A stretch of 64,000 nucleotides of DNA from assembly GCF_041438865.1 (NCBI RefSeq), contig NZ_CP109450.1, positions 6,698,001-6,762,000 on the forward strand, written 5' to 3'. This document shows, in pieces, positions 34,963 through 43,343 of this stretch. The notes below the pieces were generated by a model, which was not told the origin of the DNA, did not search any database, and saw only the letters and a program-made list of their open reading frames with translations. The position numbers were made by a program, and so were the translations under genes. The first letter of the stretch is position 1, and each line of letters opens with the position of its first letter. Source of the stretch: Streptomyces sp. NBC_01471 (GTDB lineage: Bacteria; Actinomycetota; Actinomycetes; Streptomycetales; Streptomycetaceae).

Positions 34963-37900
34963 ATGGATGGGCAAGGGGTACGCATGACCGACACCGGCCA
35001 GGTCCCGGGCGAGGGACAGCCGGGGAACGCAGGCATGGTGGAGCAGCAGGGCCTCCCCGCCCCCGGCGCCTACACCTTCCTCGACCCCTCGGAGAATCCC
35101 CCTGAGGACGACGACCTCCTGCTGATGCCCGGCGCGCAGGGTGCGTGGAGCGAGCCGCAGCAGCCGCAGGGCCAGCCGCAGTTCCACCCGCAGACCGCGG
35201 CCGCCGCCCAGCTGCCCGAACCGGGTGCGCACGAGACCGGTGGACGCGACTCGGGTTCCGTGGACGTGGGCGCCGTGCGCGCCCAGGCCGCGGCCCAGCC
35301 GACCCCGCCGCCGCGCAGGCCGCTGCACATGGGCCCGCCCGTGCCCGACGCCACCGGTGGCGTGGTGCGGTCGCTGGCCGACCGCGGCCCGACCACGGCG
35401 CCGCCGCAGCCCGCTCCGGTGTCCGACGGTGGCCCGCAGACGCTCGGGCCCGAGTATCTCGACTTCCCGCGTGACGAGGCCGAGGTCCTGCCGGGACCGC
35501 AGCTGGGGGAGATCCCGCCGCAGGCCGCCCCCTGGTCGCCACAGCCCGAGCCGGTGGCACAGGACCCGGCCGCTGCCGCGCAGACGCCCCAGCCCGAGCC
35601 GCCGTCCCATGAACTTCCCGTGGCCCCGGCCGAGGGAGCAGAAACGGTCGCTCCCGGCCCGGTCGCGGCGCAGGCCCAGGCCGCTCCGGCGCCGGTGCTC
35701 CCGGAGGCCCCGGCCGAGTCCGTCCGGGCCGCCGCCGCGCAGGACTCGATGGGCCGCTTCGTCCCGGTCGAGGGTTCCCTGCCGTCCGCGCCGCACCTGG
35801 CCCCGACACCGGCCGCCGTCACGACCGCACCGGACCCTGCCGTGGCGGAGCAGCCGGTGGCCGAACCGGCACCGGGCGCCGGGCAGGCAGCCGAACCGCA
35901 GCCGGAGGCGGTTCCGGCCGAGTCCGCTGTACCGGCACCCGCACCGGAGGCGGAAGCCCCGGCAGCGGTGGACCCGGTGGCCGACCGGGCCGCGGAACAG
36001 ACGCCCGGCCCTGCGGCGGAGCCCGTACCGGGTCCGGTGGCGGAACCAGTGGCGGAGCCCGCACCGGAACCGGCGCCGGAAGCCGCGGCCACTCCCGCCG
36101 CCGATCCGGCTCCGCAGGCCCTGCCGGAGCCGGCTGCCGCGCAGGCGCAGGCGGAGGCGGAAGCAGCCGGTACGGACGCCGCGGAGCCGGAGAGCGCGGT
36201 GGCGCCCTTGCCCGCCGCCGAATCCGTACCCATAGAGGCCGGGGAGCAGCTTCCCCGCACCCCGGCCGTGGCCCCGGTGCCCGCCCCCCGCCACGGCGGA
36301 GCAGCGGAGCAGCTGCCCGCAGCCGAGCCGCAGACGGACCCCGCAGAGGCCGAACCGCAGGCGCAGGCAGAACCACAGGCGCAGGCCGAACCGCAGGCGC
36401 AGGCCGAGCCGGACGTGCCGGCCGAGGTGCGAGGACAGGCCGAGGCGTCGTCCGGAGCCGTCACCGACGAGCCCGTCGCCCACCCCGCCAACGGAGTTGC
36501 CCCGGCCGCGACAGCGCCCGCCGGAACGACAGCGGAGCCCTCGGAGGCCGCAGCGCCGGCAGCCGCGTCCCCGGAGGCAGCAGGAGCCGGAACCGCAGCC
36601 GCTCCCGAGGCCGATGCGGCCCCCGCAGCCGCTGAACCGGCCGCGGTCACCGACCCCGTACCGGTCCCTGAAGCCCAGCCGTTCCCCGTCGACGCGCAGG
36701 CCGGAGCAGTACCTGTTCCGGAACAGCCCGCCGACGCGGAGGCCGTAGCGGAATCGGCGCCCCTGCCGGGTCACCCCGTCCCGGAACCCCTTGTGGACGC
36801 ACAGCCCGACGCGGCGCCCGCCGACGTACAGCCCGTCACGGAGCAGCCCGCCGACGCACAGCCCGCCGACGCACAGCCCGAGGCGGAACACCCCGGCACA
36901 GAGGCCCCGGCGACGGCGACCGACCGGTCCGCCGAGCAGCACTCCGTGGAGGGTGACGAAGCCGTCGGCGCCGCCGAGCAGCGGCCGGCCGATCAGGTGC
37001 CCCGCACGCCCGCCGCCCCCGGGTACGACGACGCCGAGCGTGAAGCAGTCCTGCGGGTCATGCGGGAGCGCCGCGACATCCGCAACGGATTCCGCAGCGA
37101 CCCCATCCCGCACGAGGTGCTGCTGCGTGTGCTCGAAGCCGCGCACACCGCGCCGAGCGTCGGCCACTCCCAGCCCTGGGACTTCGTGGTCATCCGCTCC
37201 GCCGAGACCCGCCGTTCCATGCACGAACTGGCCCAGCGCCAGCGTGAGGCGTACGCCAAGTCCCTGCCCAAGGGCCGGGCCAAGCAGTTCAAGGAACTGA
37301 AGATCGAGGCGATCCTCGACACCCCGGTCAACATCGTCGTCACCGCCGACCCGACCCGGGGCGGCCGGCACACCCTCGGCCGGCACACCCAGCCGCAGAT
37401 GGCGCCGTACTCCTCGGCCCTCGCGGTCGAGAACCTCTGGCTCGCGGCCCGCGCCGAGGGCCTCGGCGTCGGCTGGGTCAGCTTCTTCGACGAGCGCGAG
37501 ATGGTCCGCGCCCTCGGCCTGCCCGAACACCTCGAAGTCGTGGCCTACCTCTGTGTGGGGTACGTCGACGAGTTCCCCGAGGAGCCCGAGCTCCTGCAGG
37601 CGGGCTGGTCCAAGCGCCGCCCGCTCTCCTGGGTCGTGCACGAGGAGACGTACGGCCGCCGCGCGCTGCCCGGCGAGGAACCGCACGACCTGCTCCAGGA
37701 CACCATCACCAACATCAGGCCGCTGGACGCGAAGGCGCTCGGTGAGGCGTGGGACCGCCAGAAGCGGATGACCAAGCCCGCCGGAGCCCTGGGCATGCTG
37801 GAGATCATCTCCGCGCAGCTCAGCGGACTTTCCCGGATGTGCCCGCCGCCGATCCCGGAGCCCGCGGCCGTCGCCATCTTCGCCGGGGACCACGGGGTGT

Positions 37901-38739
37901 ACGCCCAGGGCGTCACCGCGTGGCCGCAGGAAGTGACCTGCCAGATGGTGGCCAACTTCCTCGGCGGCGGCGCCGTCTGCAACGCCTTCGCCAACCAGGT
38001 CGGCGCCGAGGTCTGCGTCGTGGACGTCGGTGTCGCCGGCGAACTCCCGGCCACACCGGGCCTGCTGCCGCGCAAGGTCCGCGCCGGGACCGGTGACTTC
38101 ACCACGGGCCCCGCGCTCACCCGCGAAGAAGTGCTCTCCGCCATCGAGGTCGGCATCGAGACGGCCCGCGATCTGGTGGCAGCGGGCAACAAGGTGCTGC
38201 TCACCGGCGAGATGGGCATCGCGAACACCACGGTCTCCGCCGCGCTGATCTGCGTCTACACCGGCCAGGACCCCAGCGAGGTCACCGGCCGCGGCACCGG
38301 CATCAACGACGAGATGCACGCCCGCAAGGTCGACGTCGTCCGGCGCGGCCTTGAGCTCCACCAGCCCGACCCGGCCGACCCGGTCGGCGTCCTCGCGGCA
38401 GTCGGCGGGCTCGAACACGCCGCGCTGGCCGGATTCCTGCTCGGCGGCGCCTCGCTGCGTACGCCGGTGATCCTGGACGGCGTGAGCGCCGGAGCGGCCG
38501 CACTGGTCGCCCGTGCCATCGCCCCCGAGGCACTGGCCGCGTGCATCGCGGGCCACCGCAGCGCGGAGCCCGGCCATGTCGCCGCGCTCAACAAGCTGGG
38601 CCTGCGCCCGCTGGTCGACCTCGACCTCCGCCTCGGTGAGGGGACCGGCGCGCTGCTGGCGCTGCCCGTCGTCCAGAGCGCGGCCAGGGCGATGCACGAA
38701 GTGGCCACCTTCGACTCCGCGGGTGTCACCGAGAAGTAG
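34963..38739 (+). CDS. cobT: BluB-CobT fusion: DMB synthase + nicotinate-nucleotide:DMB phosphoribosyltransferase
   Basis: A 1258-residue protein. Residues 1 to about 685 are Ala/Pro/Glu/Gln-rich and almost certainly disordered, with short tandem repeats (AEPQAQ and QPADA). Residues 687-900 are a BluB-type flavin destructase (VMRERRDIRNGFRSDPI, AAHTAPSVGHSQPWDF) that converts FMNH2 to 5,6-dimethylbenzimidazole. Residues 910-1258 are CobT (FAGDHGVYAQGVTAWP, TGEMGIANTTVSAAL, catalytic Glu in LDLRLGEGTGAL), which attaches ribose phosphate to DMB to give alpha-ribazole phosphate. The fusion channels the lower ligand of vitamin B12 (inference). The ATG at 34963 follows AAGGAG. Confidence 0.92.
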   Translation: MDGQGVRMTDTGQVPGEGQPGNAGMVEQQGLPAPGAYTFLDPSENPPEDDDLLLMPGAQGAWSEPQQPQGQPQFHPQTAAAAQLPEPGAHETGGRDSGSVDVGAVRAQAAAQPTPPPRRPLHMGPPVPDATGGVVRSLADRGPTTAPPQPAPVSDGGPQTLGPEYLDFPRDEAEVLPGPQLGEIPPQAAPWSPQPEPVAQDPAAAAQTPQPEPPSHELPVAPAEGAETVAPGPVAAQAQAAPAPVLPEAPAESVRAAAAQDSMGRFVPVEGSLPSAPHLAPTPAAVTTAPDPAVAEQPVAEPAPGAGQAAEPQPEAVPAESAVPAPAPEAEAPAAVDPVADRAAEQTPGPAAEPVPGPVAEPVAEPAPEPAPEAAATPAADPAPQALPEPAAAQAQAEAEAAGTDAAEPESAVAPLPAAESVPIEAGEQLPRTPAVAPVPAPRHGGAAEQLPAAEPQTDPAEAEPQAQAEPQAQAEPQAQAEPDVPAEVRGQAEASSGAVTDEPVAHPANGVAPAATAPAGTTAEPSEAAAPAAASPEAAGAGTAAAPEADAAPAAAEPAAVTDPVPVPEAQPFPVDAQAGAVPVPEQPADAEAVAESAPLPGHPVPEPLVDAQPDAAPADVQPVTEQPADAQPADAQPEAEHPGTEAPATATDRSAEQHSVEGDEAVGAAEQRPADQVPRTPAAPGYDDAEREAVLRVMRERRDIRNGFRSDPIPHEVLLRVLEAAHTAPSVGHSQPWDFVVIRSAETRRSMHELAQRQREAYAKSLPKGRAKQFKELKIEAILDTPVNIVVTADPTRGGRHTLGRHTQPQMAPYSSALAVENLWLAARAEGLGVGWVSFFDEREMVRALGLPEHLEVVAYLCVGYVDEFPEEPELLQAGWSKRRPLSWVVHEETYGRRALPGEEPHDLLQDTITNIRPLDAKALGEAWDRQKRMTKPAGALGMLEIISAQLSGLSRMCPPPIPEPAAVAIFAGDHGVYAQGVTAWPQEVTCQMVANFLGGGAVCNAFANQVGAEVCVVDVGVAGELPATPGLLPRKVRAGTGDFTTGPALTREEVLSAIEVGIETARDLVAAGNKVLLTGEMGIANTTVSAALICVYTGQDPSEVTGRGTGINDEMHARKVDVVRRGLELHQPDPADPVGVLAAVGGLEHAALAGFLLGGASLRTPVILDGVSAGAAALVARAIAPEALAACIAGHRSAEPGHVAALNKLGLRPLVDLDLRLGEGTGALLALPVVQSAARAMHEVATFDSAGVTEK
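36349..36411 (+). repeat. 18-nt tandem repeat inside bluB-cobT
   Basis: Three copies of GCCGAACCGCAGGCGCAG-like units (36349-36366, 36367-36384, 36385-36402) plus half a unit encode (AEPQAQ)3 in the disordered region. A second, 15-nt repeat (CAGCCCGCCGACGCA, two copies) lies at 36844-36873. Copy number probably varies between strains. Confidence 0.8.
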
Positions 38740-38754
38740 CCGCCGCGAACGCGG

Positions 38755-38789
38755 GTGAGGGGCCGGGATCGCTGATCCCGGCCCCTCAC
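38755..38789 (+). terminator. terminator after bluB-cobT
   Basis: A perfect 16-bp stem (38755-38770 with 38774-38789) with a 3-nt loop starts 15 nt after the stop codon. Confidence 0.85.
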
Positions 38790-38910
38790 CCCCGTCCGGA
38801 CCGCCCCGGACCGTACAGTGTCCCGGGGAGCCGACCCCTCTCCCACCAGCCGCTTCGCCGCCGCAGCGGTGTACGCAGCCCCACTCCCCGCGCGAGGAGC
38901 CAGCCACGCC

Positions 38911-40143
38911 ATGGCCGAGCACGCCGATCACCCCGCCTACCCCGTAGGACTCCGTCTCTCCGGCCGACGCGTCGTCGTCATCGGCGGCGGGCAGGTCGCA
39001 CAGCGCCGCCTCCCCGCGCTCATCGCGGCCGGCGCCGACGTCCTGCTCATCTCCACGTCGGCCACCCCCTCGGTCGAGGCGATGGTGTCGGCGGGCGAGA
39101 TCACCTGGGAACGGCGTGCCTACGCGGAGGGCGACCTGGCCGGAGCCTGGTACGTGCTGATCGCGACCGGCGACACGGCGGCCAACGAGGCGGCGTCCGC
39201 CGAGGCCGAGCGGCACCGGATCTGGTGCGTCCGCAGCGACGACGCCACGGCCGCCACCGCCTGGACGCCCGCCACCGGCCGCAGCGAGGGCGTGACCGTC
39301 GCGGTCCTCACCGGCCACGACCCGCGCCGGTCGGCCGCCGTGCGCGACGCCGTCGTGGAGGGCCTGCGGGACGGCACGCTCGCCGCCCCGCGCCACCGCG
39401 ACCAGGCCCCGGGCGTCGCGCTGGTCGGCGGCGGCCCCGGCGACCCCGACCTGATCACGGTGCGCGGCCGGCGCCTCCTGGCCGAGGCGGACGTCGTCAT
39501 CGCCGACCGGCTCGGCCCGCGCGACCTGCTCGACGAGCTGCCCCCGCACGTCGAGGTCATCGACGCCGCGAAGATCCCGTACGGCCGGTTCATGGCGCAG
39601 GAGGCCATCAACAACGCGCTCATCGAGCACGCCAGGGCAGGAAAGGCCGTCGTACGGCTCAAGGGCGGCGACCCGTTCGTCTTCGGCCGGGGCATGGAGG
39701 AGGCCGAGGCCCTCGCCGCCGCCGGCATCGCGTGCACGGTGGTGCCCGGCATCTCCAGCTCCATCAGCGTCCCGGGAGCAGCCGGGATCCCGGTCACCCA
39801 CCGCGGTGTCGCCCATGAATTCACCGTGGTCAGCGGCCATGTCGCCCCTGACGACGAGCGCTCCCTGGTCGACTGGGCCGCCCTCGCCGCACTGCGCGGC
39901 ACCCTCGTCGTACTGATGGGTGTCGACAAGATCGGCGCCATCGCCGAGGCCCTGATCGCGCACGGAAAGAGCCCCGACACTCCGGTGGCGCTCGTCCAGG
40001 AGGGCACCACGGCCACCCAGCGCCGGGTCGACGCGACGCTCGCGACGGTGGGGGAGAAGGCCAGGTCCGAGGGGGTACGCCCGCCCGCCGTCATCGTCAT
40101 CGGCCCCGTCGTGCGGGTCGGACCGCCCTTCGACCGCCCATGA
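38911..40143 (+). CDS. cobA: uroporphyrinogen-III C-methyltransferase / siroheme synthase
   Basis: A 410-residue two-domain protein. Residues 1-160 are the CysG N-terminal Rossmann domain (RRVVVIGGGQVAQRRLPALI), a precorrin-2 dehydrogenase that can lead to sirohydrochlorin and siroheme. Residues 165-410 are a SAM-dependent uroporphyrinogen methyltransferase (LVGGGPGDPDLITVRGRRLL, VVRLKGGDPFVFGRG, GIPVTHRG). The product precursor feeds both siroheme (sulphite/nitrite reductase) and cobalamin. The ATG at 38911 follows GAGGAG. It lies next to cobL and bluB-cobT in the same direction but after a terminator. Confidence 0.92.
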   Translation: MAEHADHPAYPVGLRLSGRRVVVIGGGQVAQRRLPALIAAGADVLLISTSATPSVEAMVSAGEITWERRAYAEGDLAGAWYVLIATGDTAANEAASAEAERHRIWCVRSDDATAATAWTPATGRSEGVTVAVLTGHDPRRSAAVRDAVVEGLRDGTLAAPRHRDQAPGVALVGGGPGDPDLITVRGRRLLAEADVVIADRLGPRDLLDELPPHVEVIDAAKIPYGRFMAQEAINNALIEHARAGKAVVRLKGGDPFVFGRGMEEAEALAAAGIACTVVPGISSSISVPGAAGIPVTHRGVAHEFTVVSGHVAPDDERSLVDWAALAALRGTLVVLMGVDKIGAIAEALIAHGKSPDTPVALVQEGTTATQRRVDATLATVGEKARSEGVRPPAVIVIGPVVRVGPPFDRP

Positions 40144-40197
40144 CCGATTCCGTGCCCAGCCGTTGGCACCCCATCCAGGACAAGGCAGTATCACCCT

Positions 40198-41016
40198 GTG
40201 GCTGATCTCATCACCGTCGATGACCCCGACGACCCGCGTCTGCGTGACTACACGGGCCTGACCGATGTCGAGCTCCGGCGCAAGCGCGAACCCGTCGAGG
40301 GCCTCTTCATCGCCGAGGGTGAGAAGGTCATCCGCCGGGCCAGGCTCGCCGGGTACGAGATGCGGTCGATGCTCCTGTCGGCCAAGTGGGTCGACGTCAT
40401 GCGCGACGTCATCGACGAGGTCCCGGCCCCGGTGTACGCGGTCAGCCCCGAGCTCGCCGAGCAGGTCACCGGCTACCACGTGCACCGTGGCGCCCTCGCC
40501 TCCATGCAGCGCAAGCCGCTGCCGACCTCCGACGAACTGCTGGGCAGGACCCGCAAGATCGTGGTCATGGAGTCGGTCAACGACCACACCAACATCGGCG
40601 CGATCTTCCGCAGCGCCGCGGCGCTCGGCATGGACGCGGTGCTGCTCTCTCCGGACTGCGCCGACCCGCTCTACCGGCGCTCCGTCAAGGTCTCCATGGG
40701 CGCGGTGTTCGCCGTGCCCTACGCCCGTCTCGAATCCTGGCCCAGGGGCCTGGAGACCGTACGGGAAGCGGGCTTCAAGCTGCTCGCCCTCACCCCCGAC
40801 GCGAAGGCGTCGGACATCGACGAGGCCGCACCGCACCGCATCGACCGCGTCGCGCTGATGCTCGGCGCCGAGGGCGAGGGACTGACGACGCAGGCGCTCG
40901 TCGCCGCCGACGAGTGGGTGCGCATCCCGATGGCGCACGGCGTCGACTCGCTGAACGTGGGAGCGGCGGCCGCCGTCGCCTTCTACGCGGTGGCGACGGG
41001 CCGCCCGCAAAGCTGA
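40198..41016 (+). CDS. TrmH/SpoU family RNA 2'-O-methyltransferase
   Basis: A 272-residue SPOUT methyltransferase with a deep trefoil knot. The three SpoU motifs are clear: NIGAIFRSAAALGMDAVLLS, LMLGAEGEGLT and IPMAHGVDSLNVGAAAAVAF. The N-terminal 110 residues, including EGLFIAEGEKVIRRA, form an L30e-like RNA-binding domain. It probably methylates a ribose in rRNA or tRNA; the site is unknown. Some such enzymes confer ribosome-targeting antibiotic resistance, but this one looks like a housekeeping form. It starts at the GTG at 40198. Confidence 0.9.
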   Translation: MADLITVDDPDDPRLRDYTGLTDVELRRKREPVEGLFIAEGEKVIRRARLAGYEMRSMLLSAKWVDVMRDVIDEVPAPVYAVSPELAEQVTGYHVHRGALASMQRKPLPTSDELLGRTRKIVVMESVNDHTNIGAIFRSAAALGMDAVLLSPDCADPLYRRSVKVSMGAVFAVPYARLESWPRGLETVREAGFKLLALTPDAKASDIDEAAPHRIDRVALMLGAEGEGLTTQALVAADEWVRIPMAHGVDSLNVGAAAAVAFYAVATGRPQS

Positions 41017-41029
41017 CGGGAGCCGCTGC

Positions 41030-41065
41030 CCGGCCCCACCGCCCGCGGGGCGCCGGTGAGGCCGG
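41030..41065. terminator. probable terminator between convergent genes
   Basis: A 12-bp stem with one mismatch (41030-41041 with 41054-41065) lies between the RNA methyltransferase and kinase genes, just before the kinase stop codon. Confidence 0.5.
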
Positions 41066-41071
41066 CCGCGC

Positions 41072-42271
41072 TCAGAACTGCTGCGCGGCGGCGATCCCGA
41101 GCAGGACGATCAGCGTCACCACGACGAAGACGATCAGACGCTGCCGCATCATCCGCGGGCTCGGTCCGGGCCTGCGGCCGGCCGAGGTCCGACGTCCGGT
41201 ACCCGACCTGGCCCCGGGGCGGCTGTTCGTACGGCCTCCCGAGCGCGTGGTGTTGCGCGGCGGCCCCGGCCGGGCGCCACCCTGCGGAGCCGACGGGCGC
41301 GGCGCCTGCGGCCGGGGTGTCTGCGCCCCCTCCGCGCGACGCGGCGGGGCGTGCTGCTCGGTCGGCGGCGCGGAGATCCGCCCGGTCGGCCGGTCCGCCT
41401 CCTGCGCGCGGCGCTGTGCGGGGGTGCGGCCCTCGGAGATCCCCTGGGCCTCCCGCGCGGCGATCTCCTTGAGCCGCATGGACAGTTGAAGAGTGGAGGG
41501 ACGGTCCTCGGGGTCCTTGGCGAGGCAGGCCCGCACCAGCGGCGCGAGGGCGTCGTGCACGTCGTACAGATGCGGTTCCTCGTGCACCACGCGGTAGAGC
41601 ATCACCTCGGAACTGCCGTGCCCGAAAGGAGAGTCGGCCGTCGCGGCGTACGCGAGCGTGGCGCCCAGCGCGAAGACGTCCGTCGCCGGGGTGACTGTGG
41701 CACCGCGCACCTGCTCGGGCGCCAGGAAGCCCGGTGACCCGACCGCCGTACCGACGTGGGTGAGGGTGCTCGCTCCCGTCGCCCAGGCGATTCCGAAGTC
41801 GATGATCCGGGGGCCCTTCGGCGAGAGCAGGATGTTCGACGGCTTCAGGTCGCGGTGCACCACCCCGGCCTCGTGGACCGCCACCAGGCCCTCGGAGAGC
41901 GCGGCCCCGATGGAGGCCACCTCGGCCGCCGACAGCGGCCCTTCGTCGGCCACCTTGTCGTGCAGCGAAGGACCGGGAACGTACTGCGTCGCGAACCACG
42001 GGCGGTCGGCCTCCAGGTCGGCGGCGACGAGCCGTGCCGTGCACCCGCCCCTGATCCGCCGCGCCGCCGACACCTCACGGGCGAACCGCGACCGGAACTC
42101 CTGGTCCTCGGCCAGATCCGGCCGGATCACCTTGAGCGCCACCCGCTGCCCGCGCCGGTCGGAGCCGAGGTAGACGACACCCATGCCGCCCGCACCCAGC
42201 CGCCGGTGAAGCCTGAACGAGCCGACGACACGCGGATCCTCGCGCCGGAGCCGCATCATCGTCATGTCCAT
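41072..42271 (-). CDS. membrane-anchored Ser/Thr protein kinase
   Basis: A 399-residue Hanks-type kinase. Residues 20-275 are the catalytic domain: glycine loop RLGAGGMGVVYLG, Lys in VALKVIRPD, the catalytic loop VVHRDLKPSNILLS, DFG in IIDFGIAWAT and the activation/APE region GSPGFLAPEQVRG. Residues 290-375 are a Pro/Arg-rich linker. The last 21 residues contain one membrane segment (LIVFVVVTLIVLLGIAA) with only three residues beyond it. So it has no extracellular sensor and would be tail-anchored. The start is taken at the ATG at 42271; the ATG at 42265 is equally possible. Substrates are unknown. Confidence 0.9.
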   Translation of the reverse strand: MDMTMMRLRREDPRVVGSFRLHRRLGAGGMGVVYLGSDRRGQRVALKVIRPDLAEDQEFRSRFAREVSAARRIRGGCTARLVAADLEADRPWFATQYVPGPSLHDKVADEGPLSAAEVASIGAALSEGLVAVHEAGVVHRDLKPSNILLSPKGPRIIDFGIAWATGASTLTHVGTAVGSPGFLAPEQVRGATVTPATDVFALGATLAYAATADSPFGHGSSEVMLYRVVHEEPHLYDVHDALAPLVRACLAKDPEDRPSTLQLSMRLKEIAAREAQGISEGRTPAQRRAQEADRPTGRISAPPTEQHAPPRRAEGAQTPRPQAPRPSAPQGGARPGPPRNTTRSGGRTNSRPGARSGTGRRTSAGRRPGPSPRMMRQRLIVFVVVTLIVLLGIAAAQQF

Positions 42272-42939
42272 CCCCGCTGCCCGGTCCGTCTGACGAGGCA
42301 CAGCTTACGTACCCGCGGCCCGGTGTGCTCATAGGCCGCGCCCTCTCGCTCGTACCGATTGCCCGGCCCGGCCCGCCGTGGTGAAGCCCGGTCAGCTCGG
42401 CGCCCTTCTGGGGGCCTTGGTCCGCGCCGCATCTCAAAGGTCCTTCACAGGAAGGATATTGGGCCCCTTCAGGGCGGTCGGCAGGTACGGGGCACGGGTA
42501 CACGGGACACCGTCCGTACCCGGGCCGCAGGGACCGCCGGGGGCGGGTCACCGGTGGCGGAGGCACCGTACGGAGAGGCCGGGGAAGTGAGTGAAGTCAC
42601 CCGCGCGGGCACTCCGGAGGCCCTGGTGGACCGCCCTCACCGGTCCGGCTGCCCGGGGCGCCGGACGGTGGGGGGGGTGGGGGGGGCGGCCGGTACGCAG
42701 GGGGTCCGGGACGGCTCTCCCTCGGGGAAGACCCGCAGGCATACGGCCGGGATCTCCACCCAGGGGAGTAGACCGGTACGCGGAGGCTCATCCTCCTGGA
42801 GGCCCGGTATTCGGTACGCGGGCATGACGACCGGGCCCCGTCCCGCCCCTAGATTTGAGGTCAAAGCGGCGGGTGCAGCACTCGTCCCCCGAGGTCGGTA
42901 CTCGCCGCTTGCCGAACCGACAGGAGAGGGGCGGGGGCC
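42272..42939. other. 668-bp intergenic region
   Basis: I find no convincing gene here. The kinase promoter probably includes TAAGCT (complement of 42302-42307). Two runs of eight G separated by one T lie at 42670-42686, an unusual homopolymer/G-quadruplex candidate. TAGATT at 42850-42855 may be the -10 box for the small membrane-protein gene at 42940. Several short open frames on both strands are Pro/Arg/Gly-rich and look like chance frames. Confidence 0.5.
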
Positions 42940-43146
42940 ATGGCCGAGACCGCAGCGCGGACGATGCTCCGCACGCAGGGGCGCAGGGCGTACACAGCGC
43001 TCGGCGTCCGCGGCTCCGGGACCCGCCACCCGCTGGTGGCGACCGCCATGGTCCTTCCCCTCGCCGCACTGCTGATGTTCGTCTTCGGAGGCTGGCAGGC
43101 AGTGGTCACACAGGCGTCGTCCGTGGGCGTGATGCTGGGGCGCTGA
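42940..43146 (+). CDS. small single-pass membrane protein
   Basis: A 68-residue protein with a basic N-terminus (RTMLRTQGRRAYTALGVRG) and one membrane segment (VATAMVLPLAALLMFVFGGW). An AGGAG-containing purine run precedes the ATG, though at a long distance (about 14 nt). No family is recognised. It is monocistronic, with a possible TAGATT promoter 85 bp upstream. Codon bias in third positions supports coding, but such a short gene remains uncertain. Confidence 0.55.
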   Translation: MAETAARTMLRTQGRRAYTALGVRGSGTRHPLVATAMVLPLAALLMFVFGGWQAVVTQASSVGVMLGR

Positions 43147-43343
43147 GCGGCGCCCCAGGTCCGGGAGAGCGGTCCGGGCCAGGGACATCCGGCCAACAAC
43201 CCCGTGGGGACGGGGGTGCGGCGGACGGCAGCGTTTGTCCGGTCAGCTGGGGAGCTGGCCGGACATCGCGCTGTCCGGGACCCGGGGCCGGCCGGGAGCA
43301 CCGCGTAGGCTCCGGTCCAGACCGATCCACCGACGGGGAGACC

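Noticed and set aside
34555..41010. 2151-codon open frame on the minus strand
   Set aside because: It is antisense to cobL, bluB-cobT, cobA and the RNA methyltransferase gene, all with clear domains. Long antisense frames are common in high-GC DNA because stop codons are rare.
42597..42827. Proline/arginine-rich small frames in the 42.3-42.9 kb gap
   Set aside because: They lack ribosome-binding sites and have composition expected from GC-rich non-coding DNA.
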